This document shows, one piece after another, positions 1-10,216 of a stretch of 64,000 nt of DNA; the stretch's first letter is position 1, and every line of letters begins with the position of its first letter. The stretch comes from Chloroflexi bacterium HGW-Chloroflexi-2. GTDB lineage: Bacteria; Chloroflexota; Anaerolineae; Anaerolineales; Anaerolineaceae. The stretch spans positions 1 to 64,000 of the forward strand of contig PHBY01000001.1 in the NCBI GenBank assembly GCA_002840735.1, given 5' to 3'. A program made the position numbers and the translations under genes. The notes beneath the pieces were generated by a model that ran no database searches, was not told the origin of the DNA, and worked only from the letters and a program-made list of their open reading frames with translations.

Positions 1-189
1 CTATCGGTTTCTTTTTTTCCTTACCTAAAATATATTTTTCATTGTTGGATGGCAATTAATTTGGATTGCAATTTGAAATTAGACTTACAAATTTGAGTTT
101 TTGCAGGAAAGTCATCTTTCATTTTAGAAATTGATTCTCATTAAATTCTTGATATCTTTGGGTTCAATGATTTAAAAATTTTTGATAAC

Positions 190-1206
190 TTATATCTCAT
201 TAACGTAGGGGGTTAAATATTCCAGTCGTGCTTTTACTAATGATGGCAATGAATCCAAACAATAAAATGGTCCCACTCCTTCGGCTGTAAATGATGCGGA
301 TATGCTTCCCTGCAGAACCGCATCCACAGGATTTTGATTTGATCTTAAACCAGCCAGAAAACCTCCACAAAAAGAATCTTTCATACCGGTAGGGTTAAAA
401 ATTGTTGCTGGATAAAGTGGAATTTCAAATTTCTTGCGGGAGGTTCGATCCCACAATAGAAATTTGTTATCTTTTGTCACAATAACAATCATTTCACATC
501 CAAACACATCCAATTCTGATGTCATTTCCCACAACTCAGATGTTTTTCCATAAAAAAGATTCCTGATTTGTGTTTCGGTGCATATGAATGCACTGATATC
601 TTTTAGAATAGTCGGAACCAAATCTCCATATAAGGGGTTCATGTAATCATCAGCTGCCAATAATGATATTGTGGTGACATGTCCCTGGCGAAAAAAGGAG
701 GGCAATCTGGATTGAGAAGAGTAGTCCATTGAGCAAATATGCACGGCTGTAACATCCAAATAGTCAAATGGTATATCTTTAATTTTGATCGCTGGCATTG
801 AAAGGTTATTTTTCGGATTAATTGTTTCATTGCCAGAGTAACCTAAAAGCGTTTTGGGGAAGGGTTCTCCAATTCTAGAAAAATGGGAAATCGGATTACT
901 AGAATCAGGGTTATCTATTGTTGGGTAAGCGATAAAATTCCTCTGGTCAAAATAATCTTGTAATATTTGTATCCCACGAATGTCAAAACCTCGGTTTTCT
1001 GCTTCCTGTAACCACTCCAAGGGATATTCTTCATTCACGATTCCTAATAATCCTATGTCGTTGTCCCATAATCCAAGTCCTGCAGCAGAATAAAATCCAC
1101 TGCCACCTTTTATGTCTAAACAGGTTTTTCCATTCGGTAAAATAAGATAATCTCTTGAGAATTTACCTGCAACGATATAACGTAATATTGGAGTTGAAGA
1201 TTCCAT
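190..1206 (-). CDS. PfkB-family carbohydrate/nucleoside kinase
   Basis: Predicted cytoplasmic sugar or nucleoside kinase of the ribokinase/PfkB fold, 338 aa. The C-terminal family signature is present as NPTGMKDSFCGGF (from about residue 271); the usual GAGD is GMKD, so the catalytic Asp (about residue 277) is kept while the preceding anion-hole glycines are altered. An N-terminal GGSGFYSAAGLG stretch fits the substrate-binding GG motif. The ATG follows an AGGGGATCA ribosome-binding site. It lies just downstream of two small membrane-protein genes on the same strand. The substrate cannot be assigned; the altered GAGD makes this a divergent member. Confidence 0.8.
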   Translation of the reverse strand: MESSTPILRYIVAGKFSRDYLILPNGKTCLDIKGGSGFYSAAGLGLWDNDIGLLGIVNEEYPLEWLQEAENRGFDIRGIQILQDYFDQRNFIAYPTIDNPDSSNPISHFSRIGEPFPKTLLGYSGNETINPKNNLSMPAIKIKDIPFDYLDVTAVHICSMDYSSQSRLPSFFRQGHVTTISLLAADDYMNPLYGDLVPTILKDISAFICTETQIRNLFYGKTSELWEMTSELDVFGCEMIVIVTKDNKFLLWDRTSRKKFEIPLYPATIFNPTGMKDSFCGGFLAGLRSNQNPVDAVLQGSISASFTAEGVGPFYCLDSLPSLVKARLEYLTPYVNEI

Positions 1207-1249
1207 TGATCCCCTGGTTATTTGAGAAGTGTCTATTATAAGAACTTAA

Positions 1250-1459
1250 TTAACTTCTTTCACCAATATCAGAAATCAATTTTAAAACACCTAAAATGCC
1301 CAAACCAACTTTTACACCATCACCTGGGCTGATACTTGGGTGTTTCTCATTTTGTTCAGATCGTTGAAGTAATAGATAAGCAGCTAACAATCCGCTAAGA
1401 AGACCAATAAGACCTCCAACGAATAAAGTTTTACTTTTAGAAGATTCTGATTGACTCAT
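1250..1459 (-). CDS. small membrane protein, function unknown
   Basis: A 69-aa protein with one clear hydrophobic segment (GGLIGLLSGLLAAYLLL, residues about 15-31) after a short Ser/Lys-rich N-terminus, and a second weakly hydrophobic stretch near the C-terminus (VGLGILGVLKLI). A TAGGT ribosome-binding site lies 4 nt before the ATG. It sits between the 139-aa membrane protein and the PfkB kinase on one strand, so the three may be co-transcribed. I do not recognise a family. Confidence 0.6.
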   Translation of the reverse strand: MSQSESSKSKTLFVGGLIGLLSGLLAAYLLLQRSEQNEKHPSISPGDGVKVGLGILGVLKLISDIGERS

Positions 1460-1465
1460 AATTAC

Positions 1466-1885
1466 CTAAATTCTACCCTTCTTCCATATAGATTTGAGTG
1501 CGAAAAATTTTGATTTTGAATTAATAACTGGTGAAACAATTTTATTTGAGCCATTCATAATAAAGATAGCAATTTTCATTATAAAAACATAAAAATTCGC
1601 AAAATGAATGGGCAACCATTTTAATAATTTTGCCTGGACTAAAATCACAAGAATAAAAATAGCCAGCATTATTAGAGAGATGAATAGTGAAGGAACAATT
1701 AATAAAACCACGGATATATTTGCCCATTGTTGAACCGACTGAATGTTAGTGCCAGAAATAATGATGACCAATACAGCGACAATAATTACCAACAAAACAA
1801 AGGTTGTTATTGGCAAATAAATTTGTAAAAAATGTTCTTTTTGAGATTTTTCTTTTGATCCTTCGTTTTTATTTGTAGACCTCAT
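1466..1885 (-). CDS. membrane protein with two or three hydrophobic segments, unknown
   Basis: A 139-aa protein with a charged N-terminus (about 20 residues) followed by strongly hydrophobic stretches at about residues 24-47 (TTFVLLVIIVAVLVIII), 58-85 (LLIVPSLFISLIMLAIFILVIL) and 95-110. No catalytic motif is visible. The start is supported by an extended -10 (TGCTACAAT) ending 6 nt before the ATG, which suggests a leaderless mRNA. No family is recognised. Confidence 0.6.
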   Translation of the reverse strand: MRSTNKNEGSKEKSQKEHFLQIYLPITTFVLLVIIVAVLVIIISGTNIQSVQQWANISVVLLIVPSLFISLIMLAIFILVILVQAKLLKWLPIHFANFYVFIMKIAIFIMNGSNKIVSPVINSKSKFFALKSIWKKGRI

Positions 1886-1900
1886 AATTTTATTGTAGCA
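1886..1900 (-). promoter_or_regulatory. extended -10 element of a leaderless transcript
   Basis: Reading the minus strand, TGCTACAAT (1900 to 1892) is followed by six bases and then the ATG at 1885. Initiation 6-7 nt after a -10 would fall on the A of the start codon. No Shine-Dalgarno sequence is present. Confidence 0.55.
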
Positions 1901-1939
1901 TGAAAAATGATTCAGAATTTATCCGTAAATTATCTTTGA

Positions 1940-2569
1940 TTAAATTTCGGTCGTTAATATACGATAAATTTCTTCTTTTGGTATTGCTCCATCTCGAAGG
2001 ATTTTAACCTCCTCAGACCTGCAATCTACTACACTAGATGGAATTCCACCCTCACATTCTCCACCATCCAGAATCAGATCAACCAGATTACCAATTTGTG
2101 CCAGAACTTCATCAACTTTGGTAGTATTGGGAAATCCAGAGAGATTAGCTGAAGTCGTTGCCAGCGGGCCAATCCTTTCTGATAATTCCCGGACAAATCG
2201 ATCATCAGGAATTCGAATGCCGATAGAATTATCGATTGTTAGCGGTGCTTTTAAATCCTCACGCTTTTCCAGAATTAGTGTCAGTGCACCTGGCCAGAAA
2301 TATTTGATTAATTTCGTTGTATTTTCCGAAATTCTCGGAGAAAGGATTTTTATTTGATTCAAATTTGCTACCAGAACCGCTAATGCTTTGGTCTGATCAC
2401 GTCCTTTTACCTGGTAAATTCTTTCAATGGACTCAGGTTCATCAAACTTTGCAGCCAATCCATAGACAGTATCAGTAGGAAATACAATAAGCCCACCCTT
2501 ATTCAGGATGGAAACTGATTTTTCTAATGCTTTTTCAAATGATTTGCGAAGATCAATAATTTCTGGCAT
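1940..2569 (-). CDS. tsaC: L-threonylcarbamoyladenylate synthase (Sua5/YrdC/YciO family)
   Basis: Makes threonylcarbamoyl-AMP from threonine, bicarbonate and ATP, the first step of the t6A37 modification of ANN-decoding tRNAs. The YrdC fold is visible: GGLIVFPTDTVYGLAAKF near the N-terminus, the KGRDQTKALAVLV substrate loop, FWPGALTLIL, and GPLATTSANLSG. It is a YrdC-only (TsaC-length) protein without the Sua5 C-terminal domain. I chose the ATG at 2569, preceded by GAGGTG, rather than a longer in-frame start, because it lies immediately after the prmC stop. It is the third gene of a prfA-prmC-tsaC operon, all acting in translation. Confidence 0.93.
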   Translation of the reverse strand: MPEIIDLRKSFEKALEKSVSILNKGGLIVFPTDTVYGLAAKFDEPESIERIYQVKGRDQTKALAVLVANLNQIKILSPRISENTTKLIKYFWPGALTLILEKREDLKAPLTIDNSIGIRIPDDRFVRELSERIGPLATTSANLSGFPNTTKVDEVLAQIGNLVDLILDGGECEGGIPSSVVDCRSEEVKILRDGAIPKEEIYRILTTEI

Positions 2570-2570
2570 T

Positions 2571-3416
2571 TTACACCTCAATCCTGATAATGCGATCATG
2601 GGAGGAATAATCTTTTATGATCGATACAGTTGCTTTTGGGAGGTAATTCTTGGCTTTTTGAATAACGCGGGCTGATTGGTCAAATTGAATCTCCAATAGA
2701 GCCAATCCTGGCGAATTAAGGTGGGAAGGGATCTGTTCAATCAATCTATTGATGATCAATAAACCATCTTCACCACCATTTAATGCAAGGTCAGGTTCAA
2801 ATTTTGAAACTTTCAGATCACTTAAATGATCAGCAGGGATATACGGCAAATTCGCGACAATTACATCAAATTTCGAACCAATCCCGCTTAGACAATCCAT
2901 TTGAACGAATTCGAGATAATTAATGTTGTGATAATTTTTATTTCCCTTCGAAATATTCAACGCCTTTCTGGAAATATCAAGACCAAAACCTTTAATTTGG
3001 GAAAATCGCTTCAGTATGCTAATGATGATTATGCCTGAGCCACATCCGACATCGATCACTTTCATTGTTTTATTATGTCGATTAATCCATTCAATTGCAG
3101 TTTCAACCAAGAGTTCTGTTTCTGGTCTGGGAATTAATACATTTTCGTCAATAAAAAATTGATTTCCAAAAAATTCTATTGTTCCCAGCACATAAGGCAA
3201 AGGTATTCCTGCCAGCAAGGATATAATTTTTTCATTTAATTCATGGACTTTAGGTTGATCCAGAACAAAATTCGAATTTGTCAGGCACCAAGCAAGATCC
3301 TTATTGAGAACATTACACAGAATGGCATTGACTTCAATCTCAGCGATTTCACTGATTTCAGATAGAATTTTACTGGATTGATATCGCCATTCGGCGATAC
3401 TAATCGCCATCCTCAC
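2571..3416 (-). CDS. prmC: peptide chain release factor N5-glutamine methyltransferase
   Basis: Methylates the glutamine of the GGQ motif of release factors using S-adenosylmethionine. The class I methyltransferase motif DVGCGSGII and the catalytic NLPY (in place of the common NPPY) are visible, and the N-terminal helical domain is present; 281 aa is normal. It overlaps the 3' end of prfA, its substrate, which is the classical arrangement. The start is either the GTG at 3416 or the ATG at 3410; both overlap prfA and neither has a clear ribosome-binding site, so translational coupling is likely. Confidence 0.93.
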   Translation of the reverse strand: MRMAISIAEWRYQSSKILSEISEIAEIEVNAILCNVLNKDLAWCLTNSNFVLDQPKVHELNEKIISLLAGIPLPYVLGTIEFFGNQFFIDENVLIPRPETELLVETAIEWINRHNKTMKVIDVGCGSGIIIISILKRFSQIKGFGLDISRKALNISKGNKNYHNINYLEFVQMDCLSGIGSKFDVIVANLPYIPADHLSDLKVSKFEPDLALNGGEDGLLIINRLIEQIPSHLNSPGLALLEIQFDQSARVIQKAKNYLPKATVSIIKDYSSHDRIIRIEV

Positions 3417-4470
3417 CTACTGCAGATAATCGCTCGGATTCACTTCTGATGGAAAGTTCATCAATAAAAATGTCAATTTCGCCATCGAGAACCGCTGGCA
3501 AATTATAAGAAGAAACATTTATTCGATGGTCTGTTACTCTATTCTGCGGATAATTATAGGTTCGAATCTTTTCAGATCGATCACCGCTCCCCACCTGTGA
3601 TTTACGATCAGCATCCAATTCGTTACTGCGTTTGTTTTCTTCAATTTCGTAAAGCCGTGCTCTAAGAATGCTCATTGCACGTAGTTTATTTTGTAATTGC
3701 GATCGCTCATCCTGACAGGCTATAACTATACCAGAGGGAAAATGTGTTATACGAACAGCTGTGGAGTTCTTTTGAACATTTTGTCCACCAGCTCCGGCAG
3801 ATTTAAACACATCGATACGAATGTCAGAAGCAGGAATATCAATTTCAAATTCTTCGACTTCAGCCAGAACAGCAACGGTGACTGTAGAAGTGTGGATGCG
3901 ACCAGATGATTCTGTTGTTGGTACTCGCTGAACACGATGTACACCGGATTCAAATTTCAAGCGTGAATAAGCACCAGAGCCTTTGACACTGAAGGAAATT
4001 TCTTTAATTCCTCCTATACCGATTTCATTTAAACTCAGAACTTCAATTTTCCAGTTTCTTTTTTCAGCATATCTGGAATAAATTCTAAACAATTCAGCCG
4101 CAAATAATGCTGCCTCATCACCACCAGCCCCGGCCCGAATTTCCATGATAACATTTTTTTTGTCTCTGGGGTCTGTCGGTACCAATAAAGTCTTAAGTTG
4201 GTGTTCCAGGCTTTCTAGCTTTTGTTCCAGATTTTCCAAATCTAATTGAGCTAATTCCTTTATTTCTTCATCATCCTCATCCAATAATTGCTTTGATTCC
4301 TTGATTTGCTCCCAGATAAGACGATATTGACGTGCTTTTTCATACACTTCTTCAATATCAGAACGCTCTTTTGAAATTTGAGCTGCTTTTTGATAATCAT
4401 CTCCCACATTTTCAAGAGCAAGAGACAATTCATTGTATTTCTCTTCTATAGACTTCACTTTATCTAGCAT
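3400..4470 (-). CDS. prfA: peptide chain release factor 1
   Basis: Recognises UAA/UAG and triggers peptide release. The peptidyl-hydrolysis motif GAGGQNVQ and the stop-codon-reading loop are present; the loop reads [14 protein letters not shown], so the RF1 PxT tripeptide is PTT rather than PAT. The N-terminal coiled-coil region ([11 protein letters not shown]) is intact. I prefer the ATG at 4470 to one four codons upstream because GAGTG lies at a suitable distance from it. It is the first gene of prfA-prmC-tsaC, behind an extended -10 promoter at 4518-4510. Confidence 0.95.
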   Translation of the reverse strand: MLDKVKSIEEKYNELSLALENVGDDYQKAAQISKERSDIEEVYEKARQYRLIWEQIKESKQLLDEDDEEIKELAQLDLENLEQKLESLEHQLKTLLVPTDPRDKKNVIMEIRAGAGGDEAALFAAELFRIYSRYAEKRNWKIEVLSLNEIGIGGIKEISFSVKGSGAYSRLKFESGVHRVQRVPTTESSGRIHTSTVTVAVLAEVEEFEIDIPASDIRIDVFKSAGAGGQNVQKNSTAVRITHFPSGIVIACQDERSQLQNKLRAMSILRARLYEIEENKRSNELDADRKSQVGSGDRSEKIRTYNYPQNRVTDHRINVSSYNLPAVLDGEIDIFIDELSIRSESERLSAVGEDGD

Positions 4471-4509
4471 TTTAACATTCACTCTTTAACTAAGAATTGG
4501 CAACTTGAT

Positions 4510-4518
4510 ATTATACCA
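4510..4518 (-). promoter_or_regulatory. extended -10 promoter of prfA-prmC-tsaC
   Basis: On the minus strand TGGTATAAT reads from 4518 to 4510, a perfect extended -10 about 40 nt upstream of the prfA start. No strong -35 was seen, which is acceptable for an extended -10. Confidence 0.55.
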
Positions 4519-4560
4519 GTGCCATCAATTAATTGCGAAAAACCAATAAAGAGTGAAACT

Positions 4561-5385
4561 TTATCCGAATCTTCCAGTAATATAATCCTCAGTCTCTTTC
4601 AATTTGGGATTCGTGAATAGTTTAGTTGTTTCATCAAATTCAACCAAAACACCAATTCTGTCTTCAATTTTTTCCCGATCAAGACTCATAAAGGCCGTAA
4701 AATCCGAAACACGACTGGCTTGTTGCATATTATGGGTAACAACTATTATCGTGTACTTTTCCTTCAATTCTTGCATTAATTCTTCGATTTTTAGAGTAGC
4801 AACTGGATCAAGCGCAGATGCAGGTTCATCCATTAATAAAATATCCGGAGAAACAGCAATTGCCCGTGCAATACATAACCGTTGCTGTTGACCACCCGAT
4901 AACGCATAAGCACTTTCTTTTAATTTGTCTTTAACTTCATCCCACAGTGCAGCTTGAATTAAGCTAGATTCAACCAATTCATCCAGATCACCCTGATACT
5001 TGTTGATTCTTGCACCAAAAGCAACATTTTCATAAATACTTTTAGGAAATGGATTGGGTTTTTGAAAAACCATTCCAATCTGTCTTCGGATTCTGACAGG
5101 GTCTTCACGCGAAGAATATATATTCTTACCTTTATAAATAATCTCGCCTTCCAAGGAAAATCCTGGAATAATGTCGTTCATCCGATTAAAGGATCGAATG
5201 ACCGAGCTTTTTCCACAACCTGAGGGGCCAATTAATGCCGTAATTTTATTTTTCGGTACCTGTAAATTAAAATTTTCCACTACTAATTTTCCACTATAGA
5301 AGATATTTATTTGGTTTGCACTTATGATCGTTACATTATCATGAAAATTGATTGAATAAGATTGGATATTTGATGTCAGATTCAT
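4561..5385 (-). CDS. pstB: phosphate ABC transporter ATP-binding protein PstB (copy 1)
   Basis: ATPase of the high-affinity phosphate importer. Walker [10 protein letters not shown], signature LSGGQQQR, Walker B ILLMDEP followed by ASALDP, and the switch His (VVTHNMQQ) are all present, and the order fits PstB. It carries about 30 residues before the ABC core that the second copy (8702-9481) lacks, so translation could start later. Only 4 nt separate it from the pstA stop, so it is the last gene of pstS-pstC-pstA-pstB. Confidence 0.95.
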   Translation of the reverse strand: MNLTSNIQSYSINFHDNVTIISANQINIFYSGKLVVENFNLQVPKNKITALIGPSGCGKSSVIRSFNRMNDIIPGFSLEGEIIYKGKNIYSSREDPVRIRRQIGMVFQKPNPFPKSIYENVAFGARINKYQGDLDELVESSLIQAALWDEVKDKLKESAYALSGGQQQRLCIARAIAVSPDILLMDEPASALDPVATLKIEELMQELKEKYTIIVVTHNMQQASRVSDFTAFMSLDREKIEDRIGVLVEFDETTKLFTNPKLKETEDYITGRFG

Positions 5386-5389
5386 ATAA

Positions 5390-6403
5390 TTACCATTTAA
5401 TTTCGAATTTTTTTCTTAGATAAATTGCTATGCCATTCATCAGGAATAATATTACTAACAATACCAAAATGCCTGCGGCGGCAAGATGAACTCGATACTC
5501 TGCTTGAGGTAATGTAATCCAGTTATAGATTTGTATTGGAATCACAGTAAATCGATCCCACACAGATCTTGGTAAAAACGGCACATAAGTAAATGCGCCC
5601 ATAATAATCAATGGGGCTGTTTCTCCAATAGCTCGACTAAGGGATAAAATCATTCCAGTCAAAATTCCTGGAAAAGCAATCGGTAAAACAAGTGTGCGAG
5701 TAACATGCCATTTTGTAGTTCCCAAAGCATACCCACCTTCACGAATCGAAGGAGGTACTGCTCGAATCGCTTCCCTTGAAGCAATAATCACAACAGGTAG
5801 GATTAACAGTGACATCGTAAGTGCCCCAGCCACCATACTTCTTCCAAATGGTAAGTGAATTTCTAACCAGGGAATATCAAATAAGAAAAATTTCCAACCT
5901 CCAGTAGCGCCACTCTCAATGGGTATATTGAACAGGTTAACAAACCAACTATTATTTGAGAAAATACCAAACATTCTACCAAATACAACCAAACCTAACA
6001 TCCCATAAACAATAGAAGGAACACCAGCTAAATTATTAATATTCAAATTTATAAAGTCGGTTAATCTGTTCTTTGGAGCATATTCTTCCAAATAAATAGC
6101 AGCACCAACGCCAACAGGAAAACTAAATAAACCCGTTAATAAAATTACAATAATACTTCCAGCAATTGCAGATTTCATTCCAGCGTTCTCTGGTTTTCGA
6201 GAATGATAATTTTCAAATAATTCTGGCCGTACCCATGCAAACCCTTCAACTGCAATATCAATTATTAAAACAGTTAGCATTAAAAGCGCAAATAGAACTG
6301 ATAGTAAAAGGATTACATTGAAGATTTTCTCCGCACGATTACGTCTCGAAATATTTTCTTTATAATGCTTGGTATCAATTGAGATTATTTTTTCAGCTTC
6401 CAT
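5390..6403 (-). CDS. pstA: phosphate ABC transporter permease PstA
   Basis: Membrane permease of the Pst phosphate importer, 337 aa, with six hydrophobic segments after a charged cytoplasmic N-terminus of about 25 residues. The coupling-helix (EAA-like) region [23 protein letters not shown] is clear. The start codon shares a base with the pstC stop (TAATG), indicating translational coupling. Confidence 0.94.
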   Translation of the reverse strand: MEAEKIISIDTKHYKENISRRNRAEKIFNVILLLSVLFALLMLTVLIIDIAVEGFAWVRPELFENYHSRKPENAGMKSAIAGSIIVILLTGLFSFPVGVGAAIYLEEYAPKNRLTDFINLNINNLAGVPSIVYGMLGLVVFGRMFGIFSNNSWFVNLFNIPIESGATGGWKFFLFDIPWLEIHLPFGRSMVAGALTMSLLILPVVIIASREAIRAVPPSIREGGYALGTTKWHVTRTLVLPIAFPGILTGMILSLSRAIGETAPLIIMGAFTYVPFLPRSVWDRFTVIPIQIYNWITLPQAEYRVHLAAAGILVLLVILFLMNGIAIYLRKKFEIKW

Positions 6404-7365
6404 TATTCATAAACCTCTCTAAACCTCTTTAATATGGACGCACTGATTATATTCATTACAAACGTCATCGTGAATAAAGTAGCTCCAACCGCGAATATCG
6501 ATTGACCATTGATGGATCCTGCTGGAGCATCTCCAAAACTAACTTGGACGATGAATGCAGTCATGGTTTGTATACCATCCAATGGATTCAATGTCATCCG
6601 AGGAGTTGCACCAGCTGCAATTGTGACTGCCATGGTTTCACCAATTGCCCGAGATATTCCAATAATGAATGCAGAGATAATCCCACTTAAGGCAGCAGGT
6701 ACTACAACTTTTGTCGAAACTTCAAATTTTGTAGCACCCAATGCATATGCTCCTTCACGCAATGACCTGGGAACAGCACGCATTGCGTCTTCACTAATGG
6801 ATGCGATAATAGGAATGATCATTATCCCTACCACAAATGCAGCACTAAAAGCATTAAAAAAACTAACTCGAATTCCTAATTGGTCTTCTAATACTCTTTT
6901 TAATATCGGTGTTACGAATGAAAGCGCAAAATATCCATATACAACTGTAGGAATTCCTGCTAATAATTCCAACAAAGGTTTTAAAACACTTCTTAATCTA
7001 TCAGAAGCATATTCACTTAAAAATATCGCACTACCTAGCCCTAATGGTAAAGCTATAGAACCAGAAATGACCGCAATCATCAATGTGCCGCGTATCAGCG
7101 GTCGTACACCAAAATTTTCTGGACTCACTTGGGATGCTAAAGGTCTCCAATTTGTACCGGTTAAAAACGTGATTAAATTTACTTCAGGTCGAAGAAAAAA
7201 GCCGATTGCTTCAGAAAATAATGAAACTATAATTCCTATGGTGACTAAAATTGAAAAAACACCACATCCAAAAAGGATGATTGCAATAATCCGTTCTCTA
7301 AAGTTCCTCACTCTTTGCGGGTTGTAAAAAGAAATGAACGAAGATTTACTAAGATTTTTCAACAT
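6403..7365 (-). CDS. pstC: phosphate ABC transporter permease PstC
   Basis: Partner permease of PstA with the same coupling-helix signature (AMRAVPRSLREGAYALGATKFEV) and six predicted membrane segments. I set the start at the ATG at 7365, preceded by AAAGGA; the longer reading would put coding sequence through the strong hairpin behind pstS. The final length of 320 aa is typical of PstC. Confidence 0.93.
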   Translation of the reverse strand: MLKNLSKSSFISFYNPQRVRNFRERIIAIILFGCGVFSILVTIGIIVSLFSEAIGFFLRPEVNLITFLTGTNWRPLASQVSPENFGVRPLIRGTLMIAVISGSIALPLGLGSAIFLSEYASDRLRSVLKPLLELLAGIPTVVYGYFALSFVTPILKRVLEDQLGIRVSFFNAFSAAFVVGIMIIPIIASISEDAMRAVPRSLREGAYALGATKFEVSTKVVVPAALSGIISAFIIGISRAIGETMAVTIAAGATPRMTLNPLDGIQTMTAFIVQVSFGDAPAGSINGQSIFAVGATLFTMTFVMNIISASILKRFREVYE

Positions 7366-7395
7366 AATCAAATATTGTCCTTTATTTTTCCACAA

Positions 7396-7433
7396 AATTG
7401 AGAGGCAGATGATTACCCATCTGTCTCTCAATT
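7396..7433 (-). terminator. intercistronic stem-loop between pstS and pstC
   Basis: A 16-bp stem (7396-7411 with 7418-7433, one mismatch) around a 6-nt loop lies just after the pstS stop, with only a short T-rich tail. Such hairpins commonly lower read-through or protect the 5' message so that the binding protein is made in excess over the permeases. Confidence 0.65.
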
Positions 7434-7454
7434 GAGGATGTTTCAATTTTTAAT

Positions 7455-8360
7455 TTATTGGATTGATCCTGCCAACAATTCCAAATTTGCTTCGTAAGTC
7501 CCTGTAGGCGGCATACTGTAGCCCACGTCACTCATAATTGCTGGTCCACCATCTGGTCCAAAGAAGAAGCGCACAAAGTACGTCCCATTCTTTACAGTCT
7601 CATCACTCGGTAATACTGCATTTCCATCACCATTGACAACTGAAACGGCTTTTACGCTGTCTTTGTTGTTGATGTAATAAGCATATCCAAAAAAGCCAAA
7701 AGCATATTTTTCATTTGCTATACCATCCAACAACACATTGTCATCACTTGAGAAGGTTGTGTTTTCGTCCTGGCGTAAATCCTCATCACCACTTACACCT
7801 TCAACTACTTCTGTCATATAATCTCGTGTCCCGGAATCTGGATCAGGAATGAAGAATAGGATCTCTTCTTCTGGATAGGATGGATCTAAATCTGACCATT
7901 TGGTGATGGTGCTGCTGGCACCTAACATGGCCGCTAATTGTTCTGCACTTATTTCAGTCAACCAGTCATTTTCAGGGTTCACCATCACAGTCAAACCATC
8001 TAATGCCACCAGGAATTCTACATATTCAATCCCATTAGACTGACATACTTCGATTTCCGAATCTTTAATCGGTCGAGATGCATCACTGATGTCTGTCTCT
8101 CCTACACAAAATACTTTGAAGCCACCACCAGTACCCGATAAACCTACAGATACTCGTACATTCGGTGCCACTATAGCGAATTCTTCTGCTACCGCTGTGG
8201 TGATGCTAACTGGTTCAGGTTCTGAAGCCTGAGTCGGTTCACCTTGATTTGATTCCGATTGACTGGGTGCTGGGGTAGCGCTAGATCCACTACAGGCAGC
8301 CAGTATTAATGACGAAATAACTAAAACCAACAATAATGAAACAATATTTTTACGCAACAT
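7455..8360 (-). CDS. pstS: phosphate-binding lipoprotein PstS
   Basis: Extracytoplasmic phosphate receptor of the Pst system, 301 aa. The N-terminus is a lipoprotein signal (hydrophobic core then LAAC lipobox at about residues 20-23) followed by a Ser/Pro/Glu linker. The periplasmic-binding-protein fold is suggested by [24 protein letters not shown] and [15 protein letters not shown], which match phosphate-contacting segments of PstS. An AAAGGAG ribosome-binding site precedes the ATG. It is first in the operon and lies behind a four-unit Pho-box-like array. Confidence 0.93.
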   Translation of the reverse strand: MLRKNIVSLLLVLVISSLILAACSGSSATPAPSQSESNQGEPTQASEPEPVSITTAVAEEFAIVAPNVRVSVGLSGTGGGFKVFCVGETDISDASRPIKDSEIEVCQSNGIEYVEFLVALDGLTVMVNPENDWLTEISAEQLAAMLGASSTITKWSDLDPSYPEEEILFFIPDPDSGTRDYMTEVVEGVSGDEDLRQDENTTFSSDDNVLLDGIANEKYAFGFFGYAYYINNKDSVKAVSVVNGDGNAVLPSDETVKNGTYFVRFFFGPDGGPAIMSDVGYSMPPTGTYEANLELLAGSIQ

Positions 8361-8413
8361 TCTTTTTTCTCCTTTTGTTATTTTTGCGTTTTCTCATCAT
8401 GCAAATATAACTT

Positions 8414-8457
8414 ACTCAACTTAACTGCAATTTAAGGGGAGGTTAAGGTTTGTTGAA
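8414..8457 (-). promoter_or_regulatory. Pho-box-like direct-repeat array upstream of pstS
   Basis: On the minus strand four units start at 8457, 8446, 8435 and 8424, exactly 11 bp apart: TTCAAC/TTCAAn, TTAACC, TTAAAT, TTAAGT. The 11-bp spacing and TT(A)A core match the geometry of PhoB/PhoP-class response-regulator sites. The array ends about 55 nt upstream of the pstS ATG. Function is inferred from position and spacing. Confidence 0.6.
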
Positions 8458-8551
8458 AGAATACGATTGGTTTGTTAATAATTGTTAATTATTTATTGGA
8501 TAAATATTTTATTAATCTGCTAAAACTAAGCTTTTCAGGATTGAGAATAAT

Positions 8552-8606
8552 TTAGAAATTTATTTACATTCTATTAACATGATTTTGAACTCTTATTAAT
8601 GGAGGG
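8552..8606 (+). promoter_or_regulatory. Pho-box-like direct-repeat array upstream of the second pstB
   Basis: On the plus strand units TTAGAA, TTTACA, TTAACA, TTGAAC and TTAATG start at 8552, 8563, 8574, 8585 and 8596, all exactly 11 bp apart. The TTTACA/TTAACA pair with a 5-nt spacer is like the TT(A/T/C)ACA PhoP boxes of Gram-positive bacteria. It lies about 100 nt before the pstB2 start and faces away from the pstS array. The rest of the 8361-8701 gap is AT-rich with no gene. Confidence 0.6.
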
Positions 8607-8701
8607 GCGGTAAAATCGTAAGATGTGGATTATGTGTGATTTAAATTACATTTTTATTTTATTATTTCGATTAAGATAAAATAAATCTATTAAAGGAAAT
8701 C

Positions 8702-9481
8702 TTGGTTTCGAGTTCAATGAAAATACAAATATCAGTAAAAAACTTTAATTTTTTTTATGGCAAATTCCAGGCACTGAGGGATATCAATTTTGAAATACCA
8801 GAACGGCAAATTACAGCCATTATTGGTCCTTCTGGATGCGGTAAAAGCACATTCATAAGATCCTTTAATCGTATGAATGACTTAATTGCATCTGTTTCTA
8901 CAAAAGGGGAAATAATCCTGGATGGTGAAAATATTCTTGAGCTCGATCCAGTTACCTTAAGGAAAAAAATTGGGATGGTTTTTCAAAGGCCTAACCCATT
9001 TCCTAAGTCAATTTATGAAAATGTAGCCTATGGTCCTCGAGCGCATGGGATTAAAAATAAAAATCAATTAGATGAGATCGTTGAAAAAAGCTTAAAAGAT
9101 TCTTTTTTATGGGATGAAGTCAAAAAGGACTTAAACAAGTCCGGTCTTTCATTGTCCGGTGGTCAACAACAAAGATTATGTATTGCCAGGGCGCTCGCTG
9201 TAGAGCCTGAAATCATTTTGATGGATGAGCCAGCTTCTGCCCTTGATCCAATCGCTACTTTGAAAATTGAAGAATTAATGCAAGAATTGAAACAGAAATA
9301 TACAATCGTGATTGTTACTCACAATATGCAACAGGCCGCCCGTGCTTCGGATTACACTGCATTTTTTAATATGCTGCCGGATCGTGCAGGGTATTTGGTG
9401 GAGCATGATTTTACCCAAAAAATCTTCACCAATCCTAAAGAAAAAATAACAGAAGATTACATATCGGGAAGATTTGGTTAA
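8702..9481 (+). CDS. pstB: phosphate ABC transporter ATP-binding protein PstB (copy 2)
   Basis: Second PstB, 259 aa, clearly paralogous to the first: Walker [10 protein letters not shown], signature LSGGQQQR, Walker B IILMDEP plus ASALDP, and the same VTHNMQQA switch region. It is transcribed divergently from pstSCAB, with phoU directly downstream. The start is either TTG at 8702, which has AAAGGA 4 nt upstream, or ATG at 8717, which is far from that site. It presumably shares the PstC/PstA permeases or replaces copy 1 under another condition. Confidence 0.93.
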   Translation: MVSSSMKIQISVKNFNFFYGKFQALRDINFEIPERQITAIIGPSGCGKSTFIRSFNRMNDLIASVSTKGEIILDGENILELDPVTLRKKIGMVFQRPNPFPKSIYENVAYGPRAHGIKNKNQLDEIVEKSLKDSFLWDEVKKDLNKSGLSLSGGQQQRLCIARALAVEPEIILMDEPASALDPIATLKIEELMQELKQKYTIVIVTHNMQQAARASDYTAFFNMLPDRAGYLVEHDFTQKIFTNPKEKITEDYISGRFG

Positions 9482-9506
9482 CTCATTTCAATTGAAAGGT
9501 CATTTT

Positions 9507-10193
9507 ATGTCCAGGAAATTATTCTCTCAAAAAATTCAAAATATTAAAGATGAAGTTTTGTTACTTGGCAGCATGGTTGAAGAAGCTGTCCATAAGTCCG
9601 TAAATGCTCTCAAAATGAGAGATGCTAAATTGGCAAAACAAATTTATCAACATGACATTGAACTCAACGATAAAAGGTTTTCTATTGAAAATGCAATATT
9701 GATCGTGATAGCCACCCAACAGCCTATGGCTCGCGACCTGAGAGAATTAGCATCCATGTTAGATGTGATCAGTGAATTGGAACGTATGGGTGATTATGCC
9801 AAAGGAATTGCGAAGGTTGCAGTTAAATTAGAAAATGTGGAATTAAAAATTCCTATCAAAGAAATTGAAACAATGGCTGAATTGGCAATTGGAATGCTTC
9901 ATAAAGCACTCACTGCCTTCATTAATGAAGATGCAAAAACAGCAGCTCAAATTCCTTATGAAGATGATGCTGTTGATCGAATTTATGAAGATGTCTATCA
10001 CAAAGCAGTTGAATTAATGATGAGTGATCCCTCAAATGTAGATAATTCTAACTTGATCATTTGGGTCGGACATAATCTTGAAAGACTGGCTGATAGGGTA
10101 ACAAACATTTGTGAAAGAACTGTTTTTATTGCAACCGGTGAATTAATGGAATTAGAAGTTGATGAAGAAGATGATAAGCTAGAATTTGAATAA
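9507..10193 (+). CDS. phoU: phosphate signalling protein PhoU
   Basis: Negative regulator linking Pst activity to the PhoR-type sensor kinase. The two PhoU helical repeats are visible, each with the acidic metal-binding pattern (ELERMGDYAKGIAK at about residue 89 and NLERLADRVTNICER at about residue 192). The ATG at 9507 follows GAAAGGT, so I use it rather than an upstream in-frame start overlapping pstB. It lies 25 nt after pstB2 and ends just before an intrinsic terminator. The C-terminus is strongly acidic (EVDEEDDKLEFE). Confidence 0.93.
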   Translation: MSRKLFSQKIQNIKDEVLLLGSMVEEAVHKSVNALKMRDAKLAKQIYQHDIELNDKRFSIENAILIVIATQQPMARDLRELASMLDVISELERMGDYAKGIAKVAVKLENVELKIPIKEIETMAELAIGMLHKALTAFINEDAKTAAQIPYEDDAVDRIYEDVYHKAVELMMSDPSNVDNSNLIIWVGHNLERLADRVTNICERTVFIATGELMELEVDEEDDKLEFE

Positions 10194-10216
10194 TGAATAC
10201 CAGGAAAACAATATAC

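Noticed and set aside
6509-7327. A 272-codon open frame on the plus strand, antisense to pstC
   Set aside because: It has no ribosome-binding site, its composition mirrors the antisense of a conserved permease, and pstC is certain.
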